A DNA stretch of 64,000 nt from JABFRJ01 sp963847145 (GTDB lineage: Bacteria; Pseudomonadota; Alphaproteobacteria; Rhizobiales; Hyphomicrobiaceae). Position 1 is the first letter of the stretch. Every line of letters starts with the position of its first letter. Location of the stretch: the NCBI GenBank assembly GCA_963847145.1, contig CAWJYN010000001.1:62001-126000 (forward strand), read 5' to 3'. The notes below the pieces were generated by a model. It had not been told where the DNA came from, ran no database searches, and saw only the letters and a program-made list of their open reading frames with translations. Below, in pieces: positions 54,675 to 63,633 of this stretch. The position numbers and the translations under genes are program-made.

Positions 54675-56410
54675 ATGGCTGATCAACGCGTGAAAACCCG
54701 TGCGGGCAAGCGCCCCGCTGCGGCCGGTGGTGCGTCGGAACTGGTGTTCCTGGCGCTCGGCGGCCTCGGCGAAATCGGCATGAATTGCTATCTCTATGGC
54801 ACCGGCCCGGCGGACGCGCGCGAGTGGCTGATGGTCGATATCGGCATCACGTTTCCGGAGGGTGACTATGAGCCGGGCGTCGATGTCATCTTGCCGGACG
54901 TCCGCTTCGTCGAAGACGAGCACATCAATCTGACCGGCATCGTGCTCACGCATGCGCACGAAGACCATTTCGGCGCACTGATCGAGCTGTGGCCGCGCCT
55001 GAAAGTGCCGGTCTATGCAACCCCGTTCACGGCGCAACTGCTGAAAGCCAAGCTTTCGGAAGCTGGCAACCGGGTCAAGATCCCGATCCGCGAGATCCCC
55101 GTCAGCAGCGCCTTCAAGGTCGGCGCCTTCGACTTGGAGTTCATCGCTGTTGCCCATTCGATTCCCGAGCCACAGGCGTTGTTGATCAAGACCGCTGACG
55201 GCAAGGCACTCCACACCGGCGATTGGAAGATCGAGCCGACGCCTTACGCAACGGGCACCGACACCGACCAGGCCCGTCTGATGGCCGTCGGCTTGGAAGG
55301 CGTCGACGCGCTGATCTGCGACAGCACCAACGCCATGCGCGAAGGCCGTTCGCCATCTGAGACCGACGTCGCCAAGTCGCTCGCCAACGAGATCAAGAAG
55401 TGCCAGGGCGCCGTTGCCGTGACAATCTTCTCATCCAACGTCGCGCGTATGCAGGCGGTGGCCGATGCCGCCAGAGCGACCGGGCGCACGCTCGTTGTCG
55501 CCGGCCGCGCCATGCACCGCATGATCGCGGTGGCACTGGAAACTGGCCATCTCAAGGGTCGATTTCAAGCACTACGATCAGGATCATTTCAAAACGCTGC
55601 CGCCTGAGAGGGCGTTGTTGCTGTGCACCGGCAGTCAAGGTGAACCGCGGGCCGCGCTGGCGCGCATCGCCGACAACGATCATCCGATGATCCACCTCAC
55701 CGCGCGCGATACCGTGATCTTTTCCTCGCGCACTATTCCCGGCAACGAGAAGGTTGTCGGGCGCATCCAGAACAAACTGGTCGAGCGCGGCATCACGCTG
55801 GTCACCGACAACGACGCGCTGGTGCACGTCACCGGCCATCCGCGGCGTGACGAGCTCAAGGAGATGTACGCCTGGGTGAAACCGAAGCTTGCCATCCCCA
55901 TGCACGGCGAGGCGCGCCACATGGCGGCGAACGCGGCGCTCGCCAAGGCTGCGGGGGTGCCGCAGGTCATGGTCGTGCGCAACGGCGACATCGTGCGGTT
56001 GGCGCCCGGCAACGGCGCGGTCATCGATGAGGCGCCGGTTGGGCGCCTGTATCGCGACGGGCGCCTGCTGGTCGAAAGCACCGAAGGGCCCGGTGCGCGA
56101 TCGCCGCAAGCTGGCGCAGGTCGGTATCGCGGTCGTTTCGCTGGTGCTCGATACGCGCGGCAACATCGCTGCCGACCCGGATGTGGTGCTGGATGGCATT
56201 CCCGAGACGGACACGGAGGGCCGCGACGTGCTCGACCTGGTGCTCGATGCGGTGGACAACACGCTCAAGTCATTCCCGCCCAAGCGCCGGCTCGATCAGG
56301 CCAAAGTGGAGGACGCCGTCCGCAAAGCCGTTCGCGGCACCATCGACAACGCCTGGGGCAAGCGGCCAATCGTCAAGGTAATGACCGCAACGGTTGAGGC
56401 GGGGAAGTAG
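54675..56410 (+). pseudogene. rnj: ribonuclease J, two frameshifts
   Basis: A metallo-beta-lactamase/beta-CASP ribonuclease that degrades and processes RNA. Active-site HAHEDHFGALI and later GHPRRDELKEMYAWVKPKLAIPMHGEARH are present. The frame shifts twice: at the GGG run 55556-55558 (HLKG to VDFKHYDQDHF) and at the CCC run 56089-56091 (STEGP to VRDRRKLAQVGIAVVSLVLD). Each equals one extra base in a three-base homopolymer; removing them gives a normal protein of about 577 residues. Because RNase J is usually important for growth, sequencing error is a strong possibility. Confidence 0.85.
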
Positions 56411-56474
56411 GATTTTGGGGCTGCGCGCGGTGGCTGGAGCTGCCGCGTCAGGGTGTCCAGATCAGTCAGCGCAA

Positions 56475-56550
56475 TGGTGCCCGGGGCCAGAATTGAACTG
56501 GCGACACTGCGATTTTCAATCGCATGCTCTACCAACTGAGCTACCCGGGC
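56475..56550 (-). tRNA. tRNA-Phe(GAA)
   Basis: Cloverleaf on the minus strand: acceptor GCCCGGG/CCCGGGC, D arm GCTC-AGTTGGTA-GAGC, anticodon arm TGCGA-TTGAAAA-TCGCA (anticodon GAA), variable GTGTC, T arm GCCAG-TTCAATT-CTGGC, discriminator A and an encoded CCA end. 76 bases. Confidence 0.97.
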
Positions 56551-56758
56551 ATTTCGCGAAACGGAAGGGAAACCACTGTGACCCGGCGCTGCGACGCGAG
56601 CGGGTTATAGGGTCTGGTCGCGTGCCTGTCCAGCGGGGTTTTTCAGCTGATTTTCCGGCGGTTGCAAGTGGAGTGGGCCAGAGGGCGGGTCAGCGAAGGC
56701 CAACCCGCCGCTCCAGTCTGTGTGGCGTATCTGCGGTCACATGGCCGGTGCGCGGTGT

Positions 56759-56795
56759 GGCGGACCAAAGACGCCACAGGGCGTCTCAATCCGCC
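56759..56795 (-). terminator. terminator-like hairpin after hsp20
   Basis: Inner stem AGACGCC/GGCGTCT with a four-base loop and an outer GGCGGA/TCCGCC stem, about 10 bases past the hsp20 stop codon. The T tract is weak. Confidence 0.6.
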
Positions 56796-56804
56796 CGCCG
56801 GGCG

Positions 56805-57278
56805 TTAGCCTTGGGCCACGATCTGCTTGGGCGCGCCGCTGCCCGCACCGATGGCGCCTGCATTGATGGCGATCGTGCGCGGCTTCAGGCGCTCTGGCAC
56901 GTTGCGCACGAGATCGATGTGCAACAGGCCGTCCTTGAGGTCAGCGCCCTTCACTTCGACATGATCGGCCAACTGGAACCGGCGCTCGAACGCGCGCGTG
57001 GCGATGCCGCGATGGAGGAAGGTGCGCTCTTGGCCGTCGACGGCTTTGGTGCCGGCGACGGATAGGGCGTTCTCCTTCACTTCGATCTTGACCTCATCGC
57101 CGGAAAAGCCGGCGACTGCCATGGTGATGCGGTACTCGGTCTCGCTGAGCCGTTCGATGTTGTAGGGCGGGTAGGCGGTGCCTTCTGCCTCCAGCCCGGA
57201 GACGCCGTCGAGCATCTGCACCAGGCGGTCGAAGCCGACGGTGGAACGGTAGAGGGGGGCGAAATCAAATGGACGCAT
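56805..57278 (-). CDS. Hsp20-family small heat-shock protein
   Basis: 157 residues from ATG 57278 with AAGGAGAA six bases upstream. MRPFDFAPLYRSTVGFDRLVQMLD then the alpha-crystallin domain (YPPYNIERLSETEYRITMAVAGFSGDEVKIEVKENALSVAG ... FLHRGIATRAFERRFQLADHVEVKGADLKDGLLHIDL). Holds unfolding proteins in solution until refolded. Class A type of rhizobial sHsp (IbpA-like). The leader carries a predicted RNA thermometer and a heat-shock-type promoter. Confidence 0.94.
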   Translation of the reverse strand: MRPFDFAPLYRSTVGFDRLVQMLDGVSGLEAEGTAYPPYNIERLSETEYRITMAVAGFSGDEVKIEVKENALSVAGTKAVDGQERTFLHRGIATRAFERRFQLADHVEVKGADLKDGLLHIDLVRNVPERLKPRTIAINAGAIGAGSGAPKQIVAQG

Positions 57279-57362
57279 GGAAGTTCTCCTTGAGAAGCAA
57301 CTTTTGAGAAGGTTCGCCCCGAGGGGCCGGACCGTGGATGGCGCACCCGGTAGCGGCGTGCG
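57279..57362 (-). promoter_or_regulatory. predicted ROSE-like RNA thermometer in the hsp20 leader
   Basis: In the minus-strand leader the ribosome binding site AAGGAGAA can pair with an upstream segment: AAGTT...TCTC faces GAGAACTT (57281-57303), ending ten bases from the ATG. The opposing strand contains TTGCT, the sequence conserved against the ribosome binding site in ROSE elements of rhizobial sHsp genes. Upstream GGTCCGGCCCC/GGGGC segments could form the extra ROSE hairpin. Melting on heating would free the site. Prediction only. Confidence 0.6.
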
Positions 57363-57370
57363 CTCCCTAA

Positions 57371-57398
57371 ATTTAGGTGGCGGCTTGCGGGTTTCAAG
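57371..57398 (-). promoter_or_regulatory. predicted sigma-32 (RpoH)-type promoter for hsp20
   Basis: On the minus strand CTTGAAA (57398-57392) is followed 14 bases later by CCTAAAT (57377-57371), close to the alphaproteobacterial RpoH pattern. It would start transcription some 85 bases ahead of the hsp20 ATG, in line with the ROSE-like leader. Confidence 0.55.
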
Positions 57399-57662
57399 GG
57401 CGTGGCCGCGGGCAATCGCAATTGAACATAGGCGCACGAGCAACACGTTGGGATTCTTCGCGGAACGCGCTTTCATGGGTGGGGGTGCTGGGGCATCCTT
57501 CATCCAGCGTTCATCTGATGGCCGTCAGCCTGCCGCAGCCGAAGATGGTCCCGCATGTCTGCACAGACGCTCATCCTGGGGAGGGTGCGCCACCACTTGG
57601 GCCGGGCCTGCGCACAGTGGCGGCGCAGACGCCGCGCCAGAGAATTCCGGAGGAACGATGTC

Positions 57663-58217
57663 ATGACTTGTGCTCTCTCGCCTCGATTGCTGGTCGCGGC
57701 TGGCCTGCTTGCTGTGTTCATATCTGCGCCAGCTGCCCGCGCCGCCGATCTTTATCGCGACGACGTGCCGCCGCGTGCCGGTGCCGCCTATGACGATCCG
57801 CGCTATGCTGATCTTTATGGTTATGGCCAGCCGCGCCGGCATCAGGCGGAACCGTATCGGTCCTATGAGCCCGTGCCGCCCATTCCGCGCGAGCGCGTCT
57901 ATCGCGACGAGCGGGAGAGCTATGAGCGCCGCCATGCGCAGGATGACCGCCGCGGGCGGGCATGCCCGTCAAAGGACGAGATCAGCCGTATGCTGGAGCG
58001 CGATGGTTGGGCGCGGTTTGAAAACCCGCAGGTCGTCGATCGCAATACCGCGACCGTCGATGCGCAGCGGCCCAATGGCCGGCCCTATCGGCTGGAGGTC
58101 GATCGCTGCACGGGCGAGATCCTCGCGCTGCGGCCGATCGATGGTCCACGCTATGGCCATGCCGAGCCACGCTATGCGCCCTATGCCGGCGAGTACCGGC
58201 GTTACCGCCAGTATTGA
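57663..58217 (+). CDS. exported hypothetical protein, PepSY-like C-terminus
   Basis: 184 residues from ATG 57663 with GGAGGA eight bases upstream. Signal peptide (LLVAAGLLAVFISAPAARA), a Tyr/Arg/Pro-rich middle (YDDPRYADLYGYGQP), then CPSKDEISRMLERDGWARFENPQVVDRNTATVDAQRPNGRPYRLEVDRCTGEI, which has the helix-strand pattern of PepSY-like domains and two Cys that could pair. Divergent from hsp20. Function unknown. Confidence 0.7.
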   Translation: MTCALSPRLLVAAGLLAVFISAPAARAADLYRDDVPPRAGAAYDDPRYADLYGYGQPRRHQAEPYRSYEPVPPIPRERVYRDERESYERRHAQDDRRGRACPSKDEISRMLERDGWARFENPQVVDRNTATVDAQRPNGRPYRLEVDRCTGEILALRPIDGPRYGHAEPRYAPYAGEYRRYRQY

Positions 58218-58274
58218 AACCGGCGGCTAAAACGGCGCCCAAGACGCTCTGTGCCGATAGCGGATGCCAACCCG

Positions 58275-59573
58275 CTATCGTTTGTCGCCGGTCGCCAGAC
58301 GCCGTTCGACAAAGGCTGAATAGCGCGACATGCCGAAGCAGAAGATCCAGAACACGAAGCCCGCGAACAGATAGCCGGTCATTGCGTTGGTGGGCGCCAG
58401 CCACTTCTGGTCGGTGTTGTTCTGCTGGACGATGCCGAGCAGATCGAACAGGCCGATGATCAGCACGAGGCTGGTATCTTTGAAGAGCCCGATGAAGCTG
58501 TTGACGATACCCGGGATCACCAGCTTGAGCGCCTGTGGCAGCACGATCAGGCTCATCTTCTGGCGATAGTTGAGACCAAGCGCATCGGCGCCCTCGAACT
58601 GGCCGCGCGGAATGGCTTGCAAGCCCCCGCGGATCGTCTCGGCCATGTAGGCAGCCGCGAACAATGCGACACCGACGAGGGCGCGCAGCAGCTTGTCGAA
58701 GCTCCAGCCCGGCGGCAGGAACAGGGGCAGCATCACCGATGACATGAACAGCACGGTGATCAAAGGCACGCCGCGGACGAACTCGATGAAGGTGACCGAC
58801 GCCCATCGCACGAGCGGCATGCGCGAGCGGCGCCCCAGTGCCAGCATGATGCCCAACGGGAACGAGGCCGTGATGCCAACACTGGCCACCACGAGGGTGA
58901 CAAGCAGGCCACCCCAGTACTCGGTCGGGACGTGGCTCAGGCCAAGGTAGCCACCGATCAGCAACACGAACGCGATAACCGGGAAGATGCCGAACAGGTA
59001 GATCGCATTGTAGAGCTTGTAGGGCACGGATGGGATCATCAGCGGCACCAAGCCGATGATGGCCAGGATGTAGGTCAGGTCAACGCGCCAGCGCTGGTCC
59101 AATGGATAGCGGCCGTACATGAACTGGCTGAACTTCGCCGTCACCATCGGCCAGCACGCGCCGGTGTTGGCGCGGCACGCCTCCCCGTTCTCACCGGTCC
59201 AGGTGGCGTGCAGGGCCGAAAAGTTAAGCAAACCCGTCACGATCCCAAAGATCAGGCAGGTTCCGATGAACGTCAGCACGCTGTTGCCGACCGTTGAGAA
59301 CAGGTTGTCGCGAAGCCAATTCACGGGCAGCAAATGGCCGGCGAAAAAAGCGAGAATTGTCATCAACGCGAGGATTGATGGCGCATCGAAGCTCAGCGAT
59401 GGAAACCCGCCAGCGCCAAGCGTGTAAGCCCCCCGCAGCCAGCCCAGGATGAGTTCCACCGTCAGGATCGCCAGTGGCGCCTTGGTCAGCAGGCCGGCAT
59501 CGACCGTCGCCAGCTGGGAGTAGACTTTCTCGGGGCGGCGCAGGGACGGCGCCATCGTGTCAACGTTGGACAT
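58275..59573 (-). CDS. aapM: amino-acid ABC transporter permease, AapM type
   Basis: 432 residues with an N-terminal extension containing extra TM helices and a long periplasmic loop, then the permease core. YMAETIRGGLQAIPRGQFEGADALGLNYRQKMSLIVLPQALKLVIPGIVNSFIGLFKDTSLVLIIG holds the EAA loop that contacts the ATPase. Size and layout match AapM of the rhizobial general L-amino-acid permease. Starts three bases after aapQ. Confidence 0.92.
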   Translation of the reverse strand: MSNVDTMAPSLRRPEKVYSQLATVDAGLLTKAPLAILTVELILGWLRGAYTLGAGGFPSLSFDAPSILALMTILAFFAGHLLPVNWLRDNLFSTVGNSVLTFIGTCLIFGIVTGLLNFSALHATWTGENGEACRANTGACWPMVTAKFSQFMYGRYPLDQRWRVDLTYILAIIGLVPLMIPSVPYKLYNAIYLFGIFPVIAFVLLIGGYLGLSHVPTEYWGGLLVTLVVASVGITASFPLGIMLALGRRSRMPLVRWASVTFIEFVRGVPLITVLFMSSVMLPLFLPPGWSFDKLLRALVGVALFAAAYMAETIRGGLQAIPRGQFEGADALGLNYRQKMSLIVLPQALKLVIPGIVNSFIGLFKDTSLVLIIGLFDLLGIVQQNNTDQKWLAPTNAMTGYLFAGFVFWIFCFGMSRYSAFVERRLATGDKR

Positions 59574-59576
59574 GGC

Positions 59577-60809
59577 TCATCTCTCCACCAGCGCCATGCG
59601 CTTGTTGAACCAGTTCATGAACGCCGATGTGAGCAGCGACGTGGCGAGATAGACCGCCATCAAGGTCATGATGGTTTCAACCGCTTGCCCGGTTTGATTG
59701 TTGATGGTGCCGACAACTTGGGTGAGATCGGGATAGCCAATCGCGCCGGCGAGTGAGGAGTTCTTGGTCAGGTTGAGATAGTTGCTGGTCAGCGGCGGGA
59801 TGATGATGCGCATGGCTTGCGGCACAACCACCAGCCGCAATGTCTGCCCCTTGGAGAGCCCGATGGCGCTGGCCGCTTCCTTCTGGCCCTTGGCGACGCC
59901 GACGATGCCGGCGCGCACGATCTCGGCAATGTAGGCGGCGGTGTAGAAGACCAGCCCGAGAATGACCGCAAAGAACTCCGGCTGCACAACGGTGCCACCG
60001 CTGAGATTGAAACGGCCGAGCACCGGATACTCAAATTGCACCGGGCGCCCCATGATGAAAAACATCAGCAACGGCAGGCCGATGATCAGCGCCAGACTGG
60101 TCCACAGCACTGGGAAGCGCTGGCCGGTCGCCATCTGGCGCGCGTGCGACCAGCGGGATAGCAGGAACGAGGCAACGAGCCCGGCGATCAACGCATAGAG
60201 AACGAAACTCGAGCCCACCAGCCATTCAGGCTTTGGCATGAACAAGCCGCGGGTATTGAGCAGCATGCCGAGCGGCAATTCATAACTGGTCGACTTCGGC
60301 ACGCCGTCGATGCGGACAAGCGGCTCGGGCAATTGCTTGAGCACCGCGAAGTACCACAAGAACATCTGTAGCAGCAGCGGGCAGTTGCGAACGATCTCCA
60401 CGTAACCGGCGGCGAGCTTGGAGATCAGCCAGTTCGACGACAACCGCGCGATGCCAATGGTGAACCCGACGAGCGTGGCGAAGAAGATGCCGATCACCGC
60501 AACGATGATGGTGTTCCAAAGTCCGACGTAAAAGGCGCGGAGATACGTGGACGTATTGGAGTACTCGATGACGGACTGAGCAATGTCGAAGCCGGCCACG
60601 TTGTTGATGAAGCCGAAGCCGGAGGCGATGTTGCGGGCTTTCAGATTGGCTGCGGTGTTCGAGATGATCATCCAGAACAGCGCCACGATTGCGGTCACCA
60701 GAATGACCTGGAAGATCACCTCCCGCGTTTCGCGTTGGTAGAGATAACTGACGAGTGACCGCCGCGGGACACTGGGGCCGGAGGAGCGAGGATCGGAGGC
60801 GATCGTCAT
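59577..60809 (-). CDS. aapQ: amino-acid ABC transporter permease, AapQ type
   Basis: 410 residues from ATG 60809; upstream extension is read through the hairpin and is not real. TM-rich. YIAEIVRAGIVGVAKGQKEAASAIGLSKGQTLRLVVVPQAMRIIIPPLTSNYLNLTKNSSLAGAIG is the EAA permease signature. Pairs with AapM to form the membrane pore. Confidence 0.92.
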   Translation of the reverse strand: MTIASDPRSSGPSVPRRSLVSYLYQRETREVIFQVILVTAIVALFWMIISNTAANLKARNIASGFGFINNVAGFDIAQSVIEYSNTSTYLRAFYVGLWNTIIVAVIGIFFATLVGFTIGIARLSSNWLISKLAAGYVEIVRNCPLLLQMFLWYFAVLKQLPEPLVRIDGVPKSTSYELPLGMLLNTRGLFMPKPEWLVGSSFVLYALIAGLVASFLLSRWSHARQMATGQRFPVLWTSLALIIGLPLLMFFIMGRPVQFEYPVLGRFNLSGGTVVQPEFFAVILGLVFYTAAYIAEIVRAGIVGVAKGQKEAASAIGLSKGQTLRLVVVPQAMRIIIPPLTSNYLNLTKNSSLAGAIGYPDLTQVVGTINNQTGQAVETIMTLMAVYLATSLLTSAFMNWFNKRMALVER

Positions 60810-60866
60810 CGGTGGATTGTCCTCGGCGAAACCGGCGCAAGCGCTCAGGCGAGCGAGTGAAACTAA

Positions 60867-60894
60867 GAGGCCGGACCCTTGCGAGCCCGGCCTC
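60867..60894 (-). terminator. attenuating hairpin between aapJ and aapQ
   Basis: GAGGCCGG (60867-60874) and CCGGCCTC (60887-60894), perfect 8 bp, in the 95-base gap after aapJ. Such hairpins commonly stop part of the transcription or protect the upstream mRNA, giving more binding protein than permease. Confidence 0.65.
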
Positions 60895-60904
60895 CTAGCG
60901 GCTG

Positions 60905-61930
60905 TTAACGGATCGGCGGTGCGTACTGGAGGCCACCATTGGTCCACAGCGCGTTCTGGCCGCGGGCAATTTTCAGGCGCGAACCAGCGCCGACATTGCG
61001 CTCGTAGCTTTCGCCGTAATTGCCGACGCCCTTGATGATGCGGGCGCCCCAATCGTTGTCGAGGCCGATGCCCTTGCCGAATTCACCCTCGGTGCCGAGC
61101 AGGCGTTTGATGTCGGGGTTGGCCGACTTCATCATGTCGCCGAGATTGGCCTTCGTCACGCCGAGTTCTTCAGCGGTCAGCATGGCATAGTGCACCCACT
61201 TCACAGTGGTGAACCACTTCATGTCGTCCTGGCGGACGACCGGGCCGAGCGGTTCTTTCGAGATGATTTCCGGCAGCACGATGCTGTCGTCGGGTGCCTT
61301 CAGACGCAAGCGCTCGGCGTAGAGGCCCGAGGCGTCGGTCGTCATCGAATCACAACGGCCGGCGTCATAAGCGGCGACAACTTCGTCGTTCTTTTCAAAC
61401 ACGACGGGTTTGTAGTCGAGCTTGTTGGCGCGGAAGTAGTCGGCGAGGTTGAGCTCGGTCGTGGTGCCGGTCTGCACGCAGACGGACGCACCCTTGAGTT
61501 CCTTGGCGCTCTTCACGCCGAGTGACTTCTTCACCATGAAGCCTTGGCCGTCGTAGAAGTTGACGGCAGCGAACGAGAGGCCCAGCGAGCTGTCGCGGCT
61601 GATCGTCCAGGTTGAGTTGCGGGCCAGCAGATCGACTTCACCGGACTGCAGCGCAGTGAAGCGTTCCTTGGCGGACAGCGGCTTGAAGGCGACCTTCAGC
61701 GGATCGTTGAAGATGGCAGATGCGAGCGCGCGGCAGAAGTCGACGTCGAGGCCGGTCCAAGCGCCCTTGTCGTCGGGCTGGCCGAAACCAGCAAGGCCGG
61801 TGCCGACGCCACAATTGACGGTGCCGCGTTTCTTGACTGCGTCCATCGTGCTGGTGCCTTGCGCAAACGCGCCCGCCGCGCCGGTAAGCGCGAGAGCTGC
61901 GGCAAGGCCAAGTTTGACTGCATGCTTCAT
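60905..61930 (-). CDS. aapJ: general L-amino-acid periplasmic binding protein, AapJ type
   Basis: 341 residues. Signal peptide LGLAAALALTGAAGAFAQG, then TMDAVKKRGTVNCGVGTGLAGFGQPDDKGAWTGLDVDFCRALASAIF, the family-3 solute-binding signature with a substrate Asp, and ALQSGEVDLLARNSTWTISRDSSLGLSF. Captures several L-amino acids in the periplasm. Followed by a hairpin and then the two permease genes. Confidence 0.94.
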   Translation of the reverse strand: MKHAVKLGLAAALALTGAAGAFAQGTSTMDAVKKRGTVNCGVGTGLAGFGQPDDKGAWTGLDVDFCRALASAIFNDPLKVAFKPLSAKERFTALQSGEVDLLARNSTWTISRDSSLGLSFAAVNFYDGQGFMVKKSLGVKSAKELKGASVCVQTGTTTELNLADYFRANKLDYKPVVFEKNDEVVAAYDAGRCDSMTTDASGLYAERLRLKAPDDSIVLPEIISKEPLGPVVRQDDMKWFTTVKWVHYAMLTAEELGVTKANLGDMMKSANPDIKRLLGTEGEFGKGIGLDNDWGARIIKGVGNYGESYERNVGAGSRLKIARGQNALWTNGGLQYAPPIR

Positions 61931-62144
61931 GGTCTTTTCCCCTCCTAAAGGGTTCGGTTTTTGAACCGCCGCGGTGCTCGCGGGGTCCGTTGCTCCAGCT
62001 CACCAGACCCGAACGCCTTTTTTGCGTCGACGGGACTTGCGTGCCTGATCACCAATCTGCCGCCTGGCGCGCCGCGCCGCAATGCTGGCCGATTGAAGAT
62101 TTCTGATCGCGCTGTGGCGGTGGCCAGCAGCGCCGTTGTCCTCG

Positions 62145-62948
62145 TCAGTGGTTCAAGATCTGCGACAGGAAGAGCTTGGTCCGGTCGGACTTCGGATTGA
62201 CGAAGAATTCAGATGGCGGACCTTGTTCAACGATCTCGCCGCGATCCATGAACATCACCCGGTCGGCAACCGACTTGGCGAAGCCCATTTCGTGGGTGAC
62301 GCAGATCATGGTCATGCCGCCGCGCGCCAGCCCGATCATAACATCCAGAACTTCCTTGACCATTTCAGGGTCGAGCGCCGAGGTCGGCTCATCGAACAGC
62401 ATGATCTTCGGGCTCATGCAGAGGGCACGGGCAATCGCCACGCGCTGCTGCTGGCCCCCCGACAGCTGCCCCGGATACTTGTCGCGCTGCTCGGGAATGC
62501 GCACGCGCTCCAGATACTTCATGGCGACTTTTTCCGCTTCGGCGCGGGGCATTTTCTTCACCCACACGGGGCCGAGGCAGAGATTGTCGAGGATGGTCAA
62601 ATGCGGAAACAGATTGAACGACTGGAACACCATGCCAACTTCGGCGCGCACCGCATCGATCTGACGGATATCGCTCGTCAATTCCGTGCCGTTGACAACG
62701 ATCTGGCCGGACTGATGTTCTTCAAGCCGGTTGATGCAACGGATCAGCGTCGACTTGCCCGATCCCGAAGGGCCGCAAACGACAATCCGCTCACCTGGGC
62801 TGACCGCCAGATTGATATTCCGGAGGACGTGGAACTCGCCGTACCATTTGTTGACGCCGGTTAAAGTTATCACCGGCGCCCCGGCCGCCCCCGCCCGTGT
62901 GTCAGGGCCGGATCCGGACTGGATCTGAACAGCGGTCATATCGGCCAT
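62145..62948 (-). CDS. aapP: amino-acid ABC transporter ATPase, AapP type
   Basis: 267 residues. Walker A GPSGSGKST, signature LSGGQQQRVAIARAL, Walker B IMLFDEPTSALDP and the His switch CVTHEMGFA are intact. The N-terminal 25 residues are an unusual low-complexity lead. It lies upstream of aapJ with a 214-base gap, whereas aapP follows aapM in the classical operon, so it may have its own promoter control. Confidence 0.93.
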   Translation of the reverse strand: MADMTAVQIQSGSGPDTRAGAAGAPVITLTGVNKWYGEFHVLRNINLAVSPGERIVVCGPSGSGKSTLIRCINRLEEHQSGQIVVNGTELTSDIRQIDAVRAEVGMVFQSFNLFPHLTILDNLCLGPVWVKKMPRAEAEKVAMKYLERVRIPEQRDKYPGQLSGGQQQRVAIARALCMSPKIMLFDEPTSALDPEMVKEVLDVMIGLARGGMTMICVTHEMGFAKSVADRVMFMDRGEIVEQGPPSEFFVNPKSDRTKLFLSQILNH

Positions 62949-63204
62949 ACAGTCCTCACTGTTACCAACGCGACGCTCACGATATCCGGTTCAATGGACG
63001 AGTGAGGAGTGGTTGCCATGCACATCGCGCTCGGCAGCCATGCACGTCTATAGACCACGATTGTGCACCTGCCTATAGGCTCATGCCAAGCGGCCCGGCG
63101 CAACAGCTGTGCCCAGCCGGCGGGCGGATTGCCATTATTTGTTGCGCAAGAGCGGCTCGCTGTGCAATCGCGTGCCCGTGTGCAGGCATGGCAGGGAAAG
63201 CGAC

Positions 63205-63624
63205 ATGAGCGTCAACACTTGGGCAATCCTGGCCGCTGCCGCCGCGAGCTTTATCTTCGGCGGCCTCTGGTACACGGGGTTGTCGAAACCGTGGCTGGCG
63301 GCCTTGGGCAAGAGCGAAACCGAACTCAAGGCCGATGCGCGGCCGATGCCGCTGTTGTTCGGGATCTCGATTGTGGGTCTGCTGATCATGGCCTGGGTTT
63401 TCAGCGGGCTGATGATCCATCTCGCCAAAGGCGGCATCGCGACCACACCCCGCACCGGCACGCTAGTCGCCTTTTTCTGCTGGCTGGGTTTTGTGGCCAC
63501 CACGCTCGCCAGCAATCATGGCTACCAGGGCCGCAGTTGGCGCCTCACTGTGATAGACAGCGGCCACTGGTTGGGCGTGCTGCTGATCCAGGGCATTGTC
63601 ATCGGCTGGTTGGGCGTGCGCTGA
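63205..63624 (+). CDS. DUF1761 family membrane protein
   Basis: 139 residues from ATG 63205 (AGGGAAAG upstream). Four TM helices (WAILAAAAASFIFGGLWYTG, LLFGISIVGLLIMAWVFSG, TLVAFFCWLGFVATTLAS, LGVLLIQGIVIGWLG); the opening 'a.asF..GglWY.gl.k.W' and NHGYQGRSW fit DUF1761. Function unknown. Confidence 0.82.
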   Translation: MSVNTWAILAAAAASFIFGGLWYTGLSKPWLAALGKSETELKADARPMPLLFGISIVGLLIMAWVFSGLMIHLAKGGIATTPRTGTLVAFFCWLGFVATTLASNHGYQGRSWRLTVIDSGHWLGVLLIQGIVIGWLGVR

Positions 63625-63633
63625 ATGTGCCCG

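Larger units (their letters stand above)
56411..56804. other. intergenic region with tRNA-Phe and hsp20 terminator
   Basis: Between RNase J and hsp20. Holds tRNA-Phe at 56475-56550 and a terminator-like hairpin at 56759-56795. The stretch 56551-56758 carries no other recognised feature; no integrase or attachment site is seen beside the tRNA. Confidence 0.6.

Noticed and set aside
56475..56550. tRNA-Phe as an integration site of a genomic island
   Set aside because: No integrase gene or repeated 3' end of the tRNA occurs nearby.
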